A stretch of 64,000 nt of DNA from Cyathus striatus. Its lineage: Eukaryota; Basidiomycota; Agaricomycetes; Agaricales; Nidulariaceae. The translations under genes were made by a program, and so were the position numbers. The notes beneath the pieces were generated by a model. That model saw nothing but the letters and a program-made list of their open reading frames with translations. It was not told where the DNA came from and ran no database searches. The stretch spans positions 2,170,001 to 2,234,000 of the forward strand of contig JAOVFP010000003.1 in assembly GCA_025738555.1 (NCBI GenBank), written 5' to 3'. Shown one piece after another: positions 11,810-24,189 of the stretch. Each line of letters begins with the position of its first letter. The first letter of the stretch is position 1.

Positions 11810-14225
11810 TATTTGGGAATATATCTGTTGGACTGTAATATTGTATGAATTTATAACATGTCTTCCCAAAGCATGTGCTTCCTCTCCAGCTCAAGATCCA
11901 TTTCCAAACATTAAGTTCAATAACTTCTCCAGATTTATTTCATTGAACTTCAGTGCTGAAGTAACACTAGCAACAGTGCTTACAGTATTATTCACTTTAA
12001 CAAATAATACAGATTTAATAAATCTTCATTCAAGACAACAAGTTGTTCTTGTACCAGGAGAGAATAGACAAGTTGTTACTGGCTGGATTACTGCACTTGC
12101 ACAAATACTCCAACAGCATATAAATGATGATATTAATCATTTATTTAATGAAGATGAAATATCCATTGCCAATATAGAAACTGATACAGTATACTTTAAT
12201 ATGCTAGGTGAAAAACTAGATATGATTGCCAAGTTTCTCAGTCTGGATCCAGTTAAAAATGGAGATAGTCTTAATCCAGTTTCAACTACTAATATTGAGC
12301 CTGTATTTGCTATTTGTCCAGCACGTGTACAATGTTCAGCAGGAGATTGTAATAATGCAGCACTTCATCAAGATACTCGTGAAAGAGACTAACTATCCTT
12401 GTGTAACACTTATAAAGGGAATGCATGCATATAAAAATGCATATATCTTGAAAGGAAAATGCAATAACTGTCAATCATTTTATTATGCTGACTCCAAGCA
12501 TGCAAAAATTCAAAATCATAAAGTCAAAAGTTTAGTAAATGCAGCAAAATTTATGAAAATTGGCCAGAAAGTTTGGGCTGACTGATCTTTCACAAATTCA
12601 GTTGTACAGGCAATATACCACTTTCATGCATCTAGTTCTGCTTTTACTATATTTTGGAATGAATGCTTTATAAGTTCAACAGTAATACCATTCAAGTTAT
12701 CTCGCCGTCAAACATGGCAAGCATTTGTGTATGAGACTATTTGACAAGTAGCAAGTTCAGAGAATACTACTTTAACTGTAAATTTTGAGCAATATGCAAT
12801 TAACAAAATAACAAAGTGTGCATTTGAATCACTTGGTCAAAATGGAATAATTCAGTCTGCTGATGATCATTCATGCAGTGAATGTACACATGAATATAAA
12901 GCTACTGCTGATGTATTAACTGAAGATGATCCTGCAGCTATAATTGGAATTGATGAAAATCATGCTGTTCCAAATCTAATGGGAGAAGGTGCAGATTTGG
13001 CTAGACAGGATGCTATTGAAGCTAGACAGAATGCACGCAATGCTCATCAAGTACAATATGAATCTGAGCATGAAATGGATATTGATAGTAATTCTAATAG
13101 TAATTCAAGTGAACTTGATTCTTCTAGTTTAAGGTCTGAATCAACTTCTATTGAATCTGAGAATATAGCTATTACAAATATGATTGTTATAGATGGAATT
13201 ATTATGGGACCCAGACATTGTGCATTTGAAGACTGTGACCAAAAACTAGAAAATGAAGTGAATGGGGTATTTTGCACAGAACACAGAATATTATGTGGGC
13301 ATTTATGCCATATTGCAGATTGTGATAATTATAAAGAACCCAATACTAAGACTTGTATTGAGCATGACAATAGATGGCGCAGTCATTTAATCAGATTTGG
13401 GCATCAATCTTTATTAGGTATTAGGAGAATTCTTCGTAGAACTGATAATGAAAGATTGGATTGGCTTCCTCCAGTTAATCGCCAAGTAGCCCCAGCTCAT
13501 GACAATCCTCCTGCAGCTAATATACGTCGCAACAAATGAGAAAACTATTTTGTGGCACCAAGATATTATTGTGTAGAAACTATTTGTGCTCCATGTGGTA
13601 TTGTTAAAGCATGGACTAAATTTACCAAGTCTGAAGGCCCAGTTCAAATTTTAGATTTTCTTAATAAAGTATATCCTACTGAGGAATCCAGACCAAGTTA
13701 TATTTGCATTGATAAAGCATGTGTAGTTTTACAAGCAGCTCTCTTAAATGGAGTATGGGAAGTATGGAGTCGTACATCTAGATTGATTGTAGACTCTTAC
13801 CACTATATCAATCATCGCACAACCAATTACATTTGCAGGAAATGGTGTAACCCTGCACCTTTGAATGGCTCTGCACCAAATCTGGTAGTAGTAGAATATG
13901 ATATAAATGGTAGACCCCATTATAAGAGAGCATTTAATACACAAGTTCTTTTACTGCTGATTTATATTAACAATTAATAGTTTAATAGGCATGTGAACAA
14001 CTCAATGCTTGGCTAGGAGGATATCAAAGTATTCTTAATAGAATGACTGTGGCAAATTTTGACTGGACCATTCATGCTCTACTATTTATTCATACTCAGA
14101 AAGTTATTCAACATCAGCTTAATAAAGCTTCAAATAATCCTGAGGAAGAGGAAGAGGAGCAAGCTGGTGATGAGTATGATAGGGAGGAAGAGGAAGAAGA
14201 TATACCTGATGATCAGATAATGTAA
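11810..14225 (+). pseudogene. KDZ transposase with CxC5/CxC6 cysteine clusters (broken)
   Basis: Begins as an exon after a TTTTTTACAG acceptor at 11,809. Order: an N-terminal region, a CxC5-like cluster (C-x-C-x-x-C around 12,310-12,480), an acidic linker, a CxC6-like cluster (C-x4-C, C-x3-H, C-x3-C, C-x4-H at 13,215-13,380), then the conserved transposase part with VDSYHYINHR and WCNPAPLNGSAPN. An intron at 13,945-13,988 separates this from the last exon (ACEQLNAWLGG..., acidic tail, stop 14,223-14,225). It is broken by a frameshift near 12,385 and in-frame TGA at 12,583, 12,742 and 13,537; similarity continues across all four. The family is known from basidiomycete KDZ transposons and would act on DNA in the nucleus. 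Assignment rests on recognised motifs, not a search. Confidence 0.8.
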
Positions 14226-14344
14226 CATCAAATAGCTCTCATTCTTAGGTTGATCTGTTTATTTAATTATTGTAATATAAATTTCTTGTTGAGAGTTTTA
14301 TAACTAATTGCACAAATAATTTTTTTCATGATAATTCTTGGGCA

Positions 14345-14484
14345 ATAGTCAGAAAAGAGTTAGATGAGAGTTAGATGAGAGTCAGGTGAGAGTCAGGTGA
14401 GAGTAAAGTGAGAGTTAGATGAGAGTAAAGTGAGAGCTAGACAAGAGTAAAGTGAGAGCTAGACAAGAGTAAGGTGAGAGTCAG
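14345..14484 (+). repeat. Right subterminal array of GAGAGTCAGGT-like repeats
   Basis: About a dozen copies of GAGAGT(C/T)AG(G/A)TGA and variants (GAGAGCTAGACAA), 120 bp after the transposase stop. It matches the left array at 5,160-5,460 and ends exactly where copia coding sequence begins. Confidence 0.8.
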
Positions 14485-17400
14485 ATTCTTGAAGAGCCAA
14501 AGACTCTGGAGCATCACCTCTGGAACTCGCGACCGACCTCTTGAATTAAAGGTTGGAGATGAGGGATATGCTGAGAATCTCAAATCTATTGAGATCTGGG
14601 ACTCAGATGATGATGCCGCTATTGGTATTATCTCACTTCGTATCTCTGAGTCACTTCAGCAATATGTTAAGGATACTGCTCATGAAACTTGGACTGCCTT
14701 AAAAGAACTCTATGGTACACCTACTCTGGCTACCATTTTCACCGACTTCAAGCGCACCTTGTCCTTCAAACTTTCAGGTGGTGATCCTGCCCCTGATATT
14801 GCAGTACTTAACACCATCTTCGATCACCTTTCCACGAATGATGTCAAACTCAATGAATTCATTCGTTCTATGATCCTTCTTATGGCCATCCCTTCTAAAT
14901 GGGATAATATTGCGTCCACTATCCTGGCTACTACTGCCAAGGATAAACTCTCCATTACCACTATTGCTTCCACACTCTCTGCTGAGCATGCACGCCAGAC
15001 CACTGGCTCTCAACGTGCACAGAAGGCTTCCGCCATTAAGCGCAAGCAGACCAATCCTCATTGGAATGGTAATCAGCAGAAGCAGAATGACGGCAACCAG
15101 AACTCTGGTAATTCTTCTGGTAACAGACCTAACCAGAAGAAGAAGAACCGCCGTAACACCCGTGGTGGTAAGAACCAGCGCAATGGTGGGAACCCCCATA
15201 CTCACTCCCATGACCATGGCCACTCTCATGTCGCCTCTGTTGCACTTGTTCCAGAAGTAGGGCCTTCTCCCACACTTCTGGAACGTCTCTCTGATCCCTC
15301 CTCCACTGTCTTTAAGCGAGTCCATGGGACCCCTGCTCAAACCTACCAAGGTGAGAACAAGTCCATGGATGTCTACCCTGTCTATAAGCAGGCTCGATCC
15401 TTCTGTGATCGCTTTGAGCTTCCCAAGACAGCTCTCCATGTTAGGAGATTTGAGGAGATTATTGAGCGAAATGGCCCATCCACCTCCAAAGTCACCCTTG
15501 ATGACTCTCCACCCCTTGCCGAGTGTATCTGTGAGGTTCCTTCTAATGAGGATGAACCAATGAATGCAGATGCTCCACTCGACTGGGGCTCAGACATGGA
15601 TGAGGATGATGCCGTTTCCCTTGGATCTGACATTGATATCGGTGGATATGATGAGAGGCAAGTTCCTTTCCCTTCACATTTAAAATGTGAGCTGACGCAT
15701 TTGTCACAGCACCCTCTTCGATTAAATTCGCATATGTTAATGGCTGCTGTTGATGACGAAATTTTGCGATGCTTACAGACTTCATCTGTAGATTTACATA
15801 GTCTACAGAATAAATGTGATACACATGCTGCTTCTTGTAGTAAATGTAAGGGAAAAGGAAAAGCAACCAGTTCGGTTGACTGGATCATGGATTCAGGTGC
15901 TTCAATGCACATGACTGGTGATTTGAATGATTTCTCCAAATACAAAACTGGAGATTTTGGCAAAGTCATAACTGGCAGTGGAATTGAAAATATCACTGCA
16001 GTTGGCAAAGTACACATTAAGCACAAAGTCGAAGCTGATGATGGATCTGTTACTGAACAAACATTGCTACTATGGCCAGTTCTTCATTTTGAAAAACTGG
16101 GTCAAACTCGACTTCTTTCTATGGGACAGATCCTTCATAAAGATTATGTAGTGCATGGATCGTCCAACATGCTGGGTTTTTATACACAGAAAAATGATGA
16201 ACTTCATCTTTCCTGTAAACTGCACTCACACCATGATCACATGTTCTGGTTGACTTCTGAAATATTGAAGACTAACACCACACATGTGAAGTCTGCATTA
16301 AATGTGGACTATGATCGATGGCATAAACGTCTGGGACATCCATCTAAAGATGTAATGTGTTGTGTCAGGGACAATGTGGATGGTATCCCTTCAGAGATTT
16401 CCATTCCTAAGCAAGTCTCTCCATGCCGAGGATGCACAGAAGGCAAAATGCCTTCTAAATCTTACCCGTGATCTGAATCTCGAGCTTCTCGCCCTTTTGA
16501 GAAGATTCACTCCGATCTCAAAGAGTTTCCTGTACTATCTTACCATAGATATAAGTACATGATGTCATTCTTTGACGATTACACTTCCCATGGCTGGACA
16601 ATTTTGTTATGCCATAAATCGGACTCTCTTGTGGCTTTAAAGCGATTTACTGCCATGATTGATACACAATACAATGCCAAAATAAAGCAATGGCAGTCCA
16701 ATGCAGGGGGAGAGTATAAGTCAGATGAATTTGATGACTATCTCCAAGATCAAGGCATAGAGATTTTGACAAGCTTACCATATGTTCATCAGCAGAATGG
16801 TCGTGCTGAGCGATTTAATCACACTATCATGGAAAAAGCACAAGCCATGCGTTTTGATGCATGTCTTCCCCAATCTTGGTGGGAATTTGCTATAATGCAT
16901 GCTGTCCATGTTTATAATCGCACACCACTTTCCCGTCATCATTGGAAATCTCCATATGAGATTCTGCGGAACAAAAAGCCTGACATTTCGCATTTACGAG
17001 TATTTGGCTGTGGTGCATATGTTTACCTTCCTAAGGAAAAACGTGCCAACAAACTAGCACCTCATTCTGAACTAATGACCTATCTGGGTGTACCAGATGG
17101 AGTTAAAGGACATCAGTTCATGCGCTCAACCAACACTCTCTTTAATGCCAGAACCGCCCAATTTCTGGAGAATACTTTCCCCAGATGTGATAAACCATCT
17201 GATCATGATCTGCCGCCAACAGATCCCGATCAATTTTCTCCACATTCAGATAATGAATCGCAATTTGGTGATGATGATGATTTTAGTCCAGGACCTACAC
17301 ATTCTGAGACACATCACCCATCCAACCCTCCTACAAGTGAACCTCAGCACGATCATGATGACGAACCTGCTCCGAGTTCTGCGCCCGCACCACCAGGTCC

Positions 17401-19278
17401 TCCAAGAGAGGAAGAGCAACAGGCTCCATGCCGCTCTGGTCGCAAGCGAAAACCCGTAAATTGTCCTGATAATATATATGGGGATAGACCCCCTACTGAA
17501 GTACTGAGAGAATGAGATAACAGTTGGAACTGGAGACGTACCACTGGTGAACCGGGTAGCTCCCATGGACCAGAAAATTCTCCTCAGAATACGGTTCCTG
17601 AACCAATTTCTGATAATCCAGCTTCCATGAGCGACAGACTGTCTCACTCTCAATCAGACGATGAAACCTGGCTTTGTAAAATAGTCTGGGAAGGGGGAGT
17701 GGATTTATTAAATTTCCTACTTCAGAAAGCGATTCCTGAGGAGAACACTCCTGTCCATTATAGGGACATCTTAAGTTGCATAAACAGCAGCAAAAGGAGT
17801 GGCTTGATGCTTGCCATGAAGAATTAGAGGCTCTTCACAAGCGCAAAGTTTATGAGCTGGTTGATCTCCCACCTGGCTGAAAGGCCATAAAGAACCGCTG
17901 GGTCTTTTCTACTAAATCTGATGGTAGAAAATGCTCACGCCTTGTTGCCAAGGGTTTCTCACAGAGAGAAGGCATTGACTATGATGAGATATTCTCACCT
18001 GTAGTCAGATATGAAACTGTTCATATCATGCTAGCACTATCTGCCTTAGAAGGCTGGCACTTACAAGGTCTTGATGTAAAGACCGCCTTCCTCTATGGAT
18101 TACTCAATGAGGAAATCTATATGGAACAACCCGAGGGCTTCAAAGTCCGTGGACAAGAGCATAAGGTTTGGCGCCTTACACATGCTCTTTATGGTTTGAA
18201 GCAAGCATCACTCGCATGGTGGAAAGAGCTCACCAAGTCCATGAAGACTCTAGGTTTTACTCGCGTCCTTTCAGATGCTGGAGTATTTGTCTACAAGGAC
18301 AGACATGGCAAAGTTGTATTTGCTATTGTCTATGTGGATGATGCCTTATTCCTTGGACCTGATCTGACACTGGTCCTAAAAAAGAAGTCAGAATTTATGC
18401 AACAATGGGAATGCCGTGATTTAGGTGAAGCCAAAGAATTCCTTGGAATTCGTATACATCGAGATTGCAAATGATTACTGCTTGATCAGACAGAATACCT
18501 TAAGAAGGTTTTGGAACACTTCGGCATGACTAATGCTAAGGCACACAAAACTCCACTACCTTCTGGCTATCAGCCTTCTGCTACACAAGGCACTGCAGAT
18601 CCCAAATTGCGATCAAGATTTCAATCTGTAATTGGATCTCTTCTCTACCTGATGCTAGGCACACATCCTGACATTGCCTATGCCGTGATTAAACTCTCGC
18701 AGTTTTCTGCAAACCCCTCTGAGGAACACCTCACAAGAGCACTTGGCATTTGCCATTATTTAGTTGGAACTTCTGACTATGCACTTGTCTATGATGGTGG
18801 TTCAAATATGGGACTTATCACCTACACAGATTCTGACTGGGGTCAGGATAAAATTAAACGCAAATCCGTCACTGGCTTCTATCTTAAACTAGCCAATGGT
18901 CTTGTCTCATGGCAATCATGTGCCCAACGGACTGTTGCACAATCATCGACAGAAGCTGAGTACATGGCCTTGTCTGACTGTAGTCAACAAGTTGTGTGGG
19001 TCCAATCCCTTTTTATGGAACTTGGATTCCAGGAAACTCGCACACCCATTTGTGGTGACAACCAAGCTTCCATCTTCATTTCAAATAATCCCATGCAAGA
19101 GCATAGGACAAAACACATTGATATTTGATATCACTATATTCGTCAATGTATTGAAGATGGACAGGTTGAAGTTTTCTATGTTCCTGGAACTGATAATCCT
19201 GCCGATTTATTAACTAAGGCATTGGATAATACATTGTTCCAAAGATTCCTCAAGGAATATGGACTTGAGTTCTACTAG
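14485..19278 (+). pseudogene. Copia Gag-Pol polyprotein (broken)
   Basis: Gag of the UBN2 type lacks its first residues and has a QN/HG-rich tail with no clear zinc knuckle. Protease DSGAS is at 15,890. The integrase HHCC region (H-x3-H at 16,321, C-x2-C near 16,423) is followed by a core in which the second catalytic aspartate reads Asn (AAT, 16,700-16,702). RT has YVDD at 18,331-18,342. RNase H keeps TDSDW, STEAEY and GDNQAS. In-frame TGA occurs at 16,469, 17,513, 17,878, 18,472 and 19,126, plus a frameshift near 17,770; the natural stop is TAG at 19,276. Every nonsense codon is TGA. It cannot encode an active element, but could be mobilised only if a full copy supplied everything including a 5' LTR. 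Confidence 0.9.
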
Positions 19279-19417
19279 AGCTCATTAATTCTGCATTACA
19301 TGGAATAAGTGTCTCCTTATCCAACAAATATCAACATTAGATACATTTTACTGGATAATAGACACATACCATATTCTGCTTTTATTCGCAAAAGAGCACT
19401 TACCAGCTGCACTTAGC

Positions 19418-19426
19418 GAGGGGGAG
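19418..19426 (+). promoter_or_regulatory. Polypurine tract
   Basis: GAGGGGGAG immediately precedes the TG that opens the 3' LTR. It primes plus-strand synthesis in LTR retrotransposons. Confidence 0.75.
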
Positions 19427-19786
19427 TGTTGAGATTATCTTATCTCGACAAAAGCGGATCTAGCGGATCTTATCTAATCATGGAACTCCGTGGCACATAC
19501 TAGAACCTTCTAGTATGTTTATTCTTAGGTAGATGTAATTATAGTAGCACTATATACAGTACTGCTGTACTCAACAGCATAACAGCTTAACAGCTCCTTT
19601 ACAGCAGTAGATATTTATATACACCTCTTGTACAGTATATAAACCCCCCAGTTTTACTGGATAACAATAAGAAAGTCTTTACTCTTCTTACAGTCGCTCT
19701 AAGCCTCTATCTACACACTCTACCTCTCAGGTGAGCCTGTACCCAGATCAGCAACTGCCCTGTGCAGAGTCCTTGCTGTTTCTACA
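19427..19786 (+). repeat. Copia 3' LTR
   Basis: Starts TGTTGAGATTATC directly after the polypurine tract. The end at TTTCTACA (19,786) is an estimate based on the TG...CA rule, because no second LTR is present for comparison. It contains inverted motifs (CATACTAGAACCTTCTAGTATG) and a TATA box. Confidence 0.7.
19636..19643 (+). promoter_or_regulatory. TATA box of the LTR
   Basis: TATATAAA followed by CCCCCCAGT, placed in the middle of the LTR as expected for an LTR core promoter. Confidence 0.6.
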
Positions 19787-19789
19787 CCC

Positions 19790-20235
19790 CGGAAAATATT
19801 TCACTCTCCGAAACCTATCAGATGCAGTCTGAAAGCAAAGTCAGGAAGGAGGGTAGCTACCCCTCTTCCAGTTCCAGGAACTGGTTTTGTGAATATTTTT
19901 GTGATTAATCACCATCTATGGTATTCCACATCAATTACTAAGTGTCAGAGTACTTAAATATGAAGGTCCATCTCGCTGAGAGTCTCCAGAAGTTCAGTGA
20001 ATCTGTAACAATAGCTGAGGTAAGCTAAAGGGTTCCAACTCTGACTGGCACCCTTCTGAAATCTGAAAATGTTCCAGACATTATGGAAAGTCACTCAGTA
20101 TATAACATGCTTTCCCATGCTGATGGATCAAGTCATGGTGCATGATACAACAGACTGAGGATCGAAGCGCCCAAATCGAACTGGAATCAGCGGTGTATGT
20201 AGCACAAATTCTCACATTGTATTAATATACAAGTT
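19790..20235. other. No gene recognised between copia LTR and NLR-A
   Basis: Unique-looking sequence. A ~30-bp block near 20,097 (ACATGCTTTCCCATGCTGAT) recurs in similar form near 53,030, suggesting an unrecognised dispersed repeat. Confidence 0.4.
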
Positions 20236-20239
20236 CACG

Positions 20240-20720
20240 CATTATTGGGTTGTTCACATGCCAATATTCCGATATGTTCTCTGTCCGGATCGTTTGTTCC
20301 TACCTGTCAAAATTTAAAATATTTAATGATAACATCATCTGCATTTGAAGACTGATTGGGTTATACGTAGTTAGGCAGAATGCTAGCATGACATCCTGCA
20401 TACACATGGGCTTCGGGTAGTATGACATGCCTATGTCTTTTTATACTTTTCAAAGAGAGAGAAATTACCTAGATGTATGTATATAATTAACTGCATCATG
20501 ATTATCAAGACGTGCTTTCCTCATGCCTCACAAAAATAGCTACAATACCACGGCGATACATGTCAATAGAGCATCTGGAAATAGTGAGATCAGTAACATT
20601 TAATACTATAAAGACACATCTTGAACCATCATTCCATGTCCAGTATTTCCCCCAAATAAGATTAACACGCTACACTACGAAATCAAAGCTCAGAACATCA
20701 CATTGTGTGCCTAAATTAGT
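20240..20720 (+). promoter_or_regulatory. Upstream region of NLR-A, paralogous to that of NLR-B
   Basis: Shares ordered blocks with 62,520-63,000: CAATATTCCGATATGTTC against CAATATTCTGATATGTTC; TTTTCAAAGAGAGAGAAATTAC against a TTTTCGAAGAGAGAAACTAC block; and GCCTCACAAAAATAGCTACA against a diverged match. The duplication that gave rise to the two genes therefore included promoter DNA. Confidence 0.6.
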
Positions 20721-23700
20721 TCAAATTGCATTATCTTCGTCACTAACAATGTTCGAAAGAAAATGCTCGATATCATTGTTGAAGGTGTGTCTTACAAGGA
20801 TATAATCCATTATCATCAGATTAACAATGATTTGATTAGCGGTCGGACTCACTGGTTTACCCAAATCCTGCCTAAAGCATACTACGAGAGCATTCAGGAC
20901 GGCAACTTACACTGTCACTATCTCGGTAGATGACAAAGTTATGTTAACTTGGTACTTTCCTGTGAAAGATATAGCACAAATGGAATCACTATTAGCAAGC
21001 AATGCAAATGGAGAAAATTCAAAATCAGATTTAGAACGAAAGCTTGGGTGGTTCGTTTCAGGGCTTATGATACTGAAACATGAGCTAACCCGTGATGATT
21101 GTAGCAAAATAGTGAAAACATCGAAAGTAGATATCAAGGTCGACTGCAAGCATACTCGCTTGTATGACGTACATGAGATATCTGCAATGGAGATCAGAGA
21201 TATAGTGAATATGTTGCAATCAAATTCAGGTATGCCGGTCAGATTTTAATTGGACTTGAAATAACATTAGTAATATTGCAAAGAAACAAATATAGCCTTG
21301 AAATACTTATCAAAGAGGAAGAAATTTTTGACTGGCACACTAATTTTAAGGGTATCACGGGTATCAACTACTGCAGAGCTCGCACAGTTCAAGTTCTCAG
21401 TCCCACCAAGAAAAAGTTTATATACTGTAGCTGACTTGGAAGGATTGGGAGTTGTATCGAAAATCTTGAAGAGTGATGCTGGTCTTTCATGTCCAGAATG
21501 GGTCAATCTCCTTGGGTCAATAGGATATTTACTCAAATTAACCAAGCCAATCTCCAAGGCAAATGTGATGTTTTCTGTTAATATTTAAATGCAACTGAAA
21601 AAATTATGGTAGATTGATCCACATGCAAAATTAGCACTCTCAGCTGCTGAAGTAGCTTTTGAGGTATGCATAATACATTGCTTACTTTTTAAGCAGAAAC
21701 TCACATCATAATAATGTAGCTTTTTATGACACAAAAAGAACATGATGAGCAAGTACTCAGTTTAATTCAGGTGATGGCAGATTTGTATCAAATGATCTTG
21801 GACTCCAATCCCATGGAAAAATGTCAAACATTAAGTCAATCTATCAATGACTTGATAGCACTGACAAGAGAATGTGCATATTTTATTGCACAATACATAA
21901 AAACAGTTCCATTTGGTATGTGTGAAATGACAATACTAGGTTAGTAGTGATTAATAACTTATAAATAATATAGCACAGCGAATGGTTGTGAATACACTTT
22001 CAAATGTGGATTATCTAATTACTCAATTTGAAAAACAATTTTTCATCCTCAAAGAAGTATTTTTTACTGGAATTATGTTATCTATTGGACAAGTTGCAAT
22101 CTGAATATTGGAAAAGCTTGAAAGCATAGATGATAGATTAAATGAAATAAGTAAGCTAAGACTTGCATAGTTCTAAGATGCACACTGAAACTTCTCTGAC
22201 AGTGGATAGAATCACACTTCCCGTACTTGGACAATCATGGAACAATCTAGAAGTTTGTCTTGAGGGTACTCAAGAGCACATTCTATACAAAATATATGAG
22301 TGGGGTGCAAGCTGTGGCAATATATCTCCAAACATTTTCCTTCTCCTTGGGGTTTCAAAGCTTGGAAAAACAGCTATTTCTCATACAGTGGCTAGTTTCT
22401 TTCATAAACAGGGTCACCTTGGAGCAACAATTTTTTTTGACTCAGAACACTCTAGCTGCAGGAATTTTTTTACCTCTATTATCAGGGAACTCATATCATA
22501 TGATCCAGCAATCCATGACAAAGTGATGATGGGCCTGAAGGAAAATCCAAAATTTTTAAATGGTCATCCTAATGCCCAGTTTGACTTTCTTGACTCTAAA
22601 GTGTTTAAAAGTCTTACAATCATTGGTCCAATGATCATTATTGTTGATGGACTGGATAAATGTATTGATAGAAAAACTTGGAATTTACTAAAACTGCTTC
22701 TCAAATTTCCTTCAAATATTCAACTTCTAATTACTTCAGAACCCTTGGATGACGTTCTGTCAATATTTACTTCAGAGACATGTATGTTGCATAAAATGTC
22801 AAGCATAGAGGATAATGACCAATGGGGAAGCTTGGAGTTGTACATATCAGGATTTTTTACCATCTTGGAGCAATCACGTCCCAACCTTTTTGTTTGTCAT
22901 TCACCTCAGGATATTGCACAGGAAATTTTACTCAAGACTGGTGAATTTAATGTACTTGCACAAGCAGTTCTAGAATTCATTGCAGTAACTGAAGACAGTG
23001 TTTCAGCTAAATTTCTAGATGAAATATTTACATTGCATATTCCAAAAATTGAGTTTGAAGCAAGAGAACAAATCAGAACCTGTATGATTTCAAATATAAA
23101 ATTGAGGAGTATTTCTGATCTAGAACATCTTGGGAAATGGGAAGGACCACTTGAGGAGTCAATTAGCAGGCTTTTGGAATGTCAATATATTCAGGTTGCA
23201 AATAACTGTGTTAATATTCAACATTACTCCTCAGTGCTTAAATTTGATCAACTTTACAAACTCAAACATTTTTACTGTACACTAACACATTGTAATGCTT
23301 CCAATGTGCTACAGGCAGTGCCAACAATAATGCTTATAGAGCATCTTCCAGAATTGTACAATGAGTGTGTATCCATTGCAGTCCACTTTATACTTACTTG
23401 CAAATGCTCATACCCACCAGAAGTGATAAAACAAGAAAATCAATCTACTTTGGAATATCTTCTCAGCTCTCATCAGAGAAATTGTATTCACAAGACTCGT
23501 CCTGATAGGCTATTGGAAATATTATGGGCCCCCCTTCAATACCATCATAAGACTTTACAGAGCTTCAAAGGCAAACACCATTACCTTGATGCTGGACTAT
23601 CATTAGTCTTCCTTTCACTTCCTCTACAGCATTCTGGACTATTTGCATCCACAGAAAAGATCACTCTTCTAAAAATTCATTATAATATTTATGTAAGTTC

Positions 23701-24187
23701 AGAGGCTGCAATTTATAGGCCCATGACAGAAGAGGGAAAAGACATGCTTGAAAATATGAAGATAGCTCTTAGAAATTCACAACGGGGTATCAAACCTTAC
23801 AATGAAAATCCCAATATAGCTGATATTCAAGTGGTTAAAAATCCACTAACTGGAAAGGCATCCTGGTTTGTCAAGAATATACCAGGAAAGTATGGTGCTG
23901 GTCAATCAGATGATATTCTCTGGTTTAATTGTCCAATTCCTAGTGGTGATAGCATCAAACAATTTGATAATGCTGTGACAGAGGGCAGGGGAATTGGATT
24001 TGTAAATTCTCTACTTCCAGGTGACCACATTGCGATCATTGCCAAATCTAAGGTAAGTGATTAGTGTTGGTAAACATTATGAGTTATCATACCATGCCAT
24101 TTTTTCTAGGATATGAATAACACTGAATTTGGAGTGCATGTTACACTGTATACTGATGCAAAGGAGAAATGTTATTTCACTAATTAG
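20720..24187 (+). pseudogene. NLR-A: NACHT-type STAND NTPase gene (decayed)
   Basis: Exon 1 ends at 20,784 with an intron to 20,839, then exon 2 to ~21,228, further exons (~21,290-21,560, 21,631-21,662, 21,720-21,912, 21,975-22,150), the long NACHT exon (to 24,051) and a short last exon ending TAG at 24,185-24,187. The first exons match NLR-B closely (for example LYTVADLEGLG and SCPEW). The NACHT core has Walker A GVSKLGKT (22,349-22,372) and Walker B IIIVDGLDKC (22,636-22,662), typical of basidiomycete NPHP3-N-like NTPases. No ankyrin, WD or TPR repeats follow; instead there is a ~110-residue C-terminal segment with GRGIGFVNSLLPGDHIAII, unassigned. Damage: a stop just upstream of exon 1, a frameshift near 21,325, a GC instead of GT donor near 21,571, TGA at 22,102, and an unclear junction near 22,150. 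Fungal NLR-like proteins act in non-self recognition and cell death; the role here is only inferred. Confidence 0.75.
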
Positions 24188-24189
24188 TG

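Larger units (their letters stand above)
5150..14484 (+). mobile_element. Candidate KDZ-type DNA transposon (~9.3 kb)
   Basis: The limits are inferred from degenerate ~10-12-bp repeat arrays (GAGAGTCAGGT-like) at 5,160-5,460 and 14,345-14,484. The left array contains both orientations; its second half (CTCACCTTACTCTCACCTTA) is the reverse complement of the right array. Between them lie three satellite arrays, an accessory gene and a CxC5/CxC6 KDZ transposase gene, both on the plus strand. No target-site duplication was found, so the exact ends are uncertain. KDZ transposons are an established basidiomycete superfamily; this element is defective because its transposase is broken. Confidence 0.6.
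14485..19786 (+). mobile_element. 5'-truncated Ty1/copia retrotransposon
   Basis: Copia gag-pol sequence starts abruptly after the KDZ array. There is no 5' LTR, primer-binding site or start of gag. A polypurine tract and a 3' LTR are present. Order gag-PR-IN-RT-RNase H is diagnostic of copia. The truncation point coincides with the KDZ right end, so the two insertions are probably related events. Confidence 0.9.

Noticed and set aside
14774..16026. Large minus-strand frames of 221 and 214 codons
   Set aside because: They are antisense to copia gag/protease, whose plus-strand frame carries the recognised domains.
20833..20835. In-frame TGA at the start of NLR-A exon 2
   Set aside because: Comparison with NLR-B places it inside intron 1 (20,785-20,839), so it is not a nonsense mutation.
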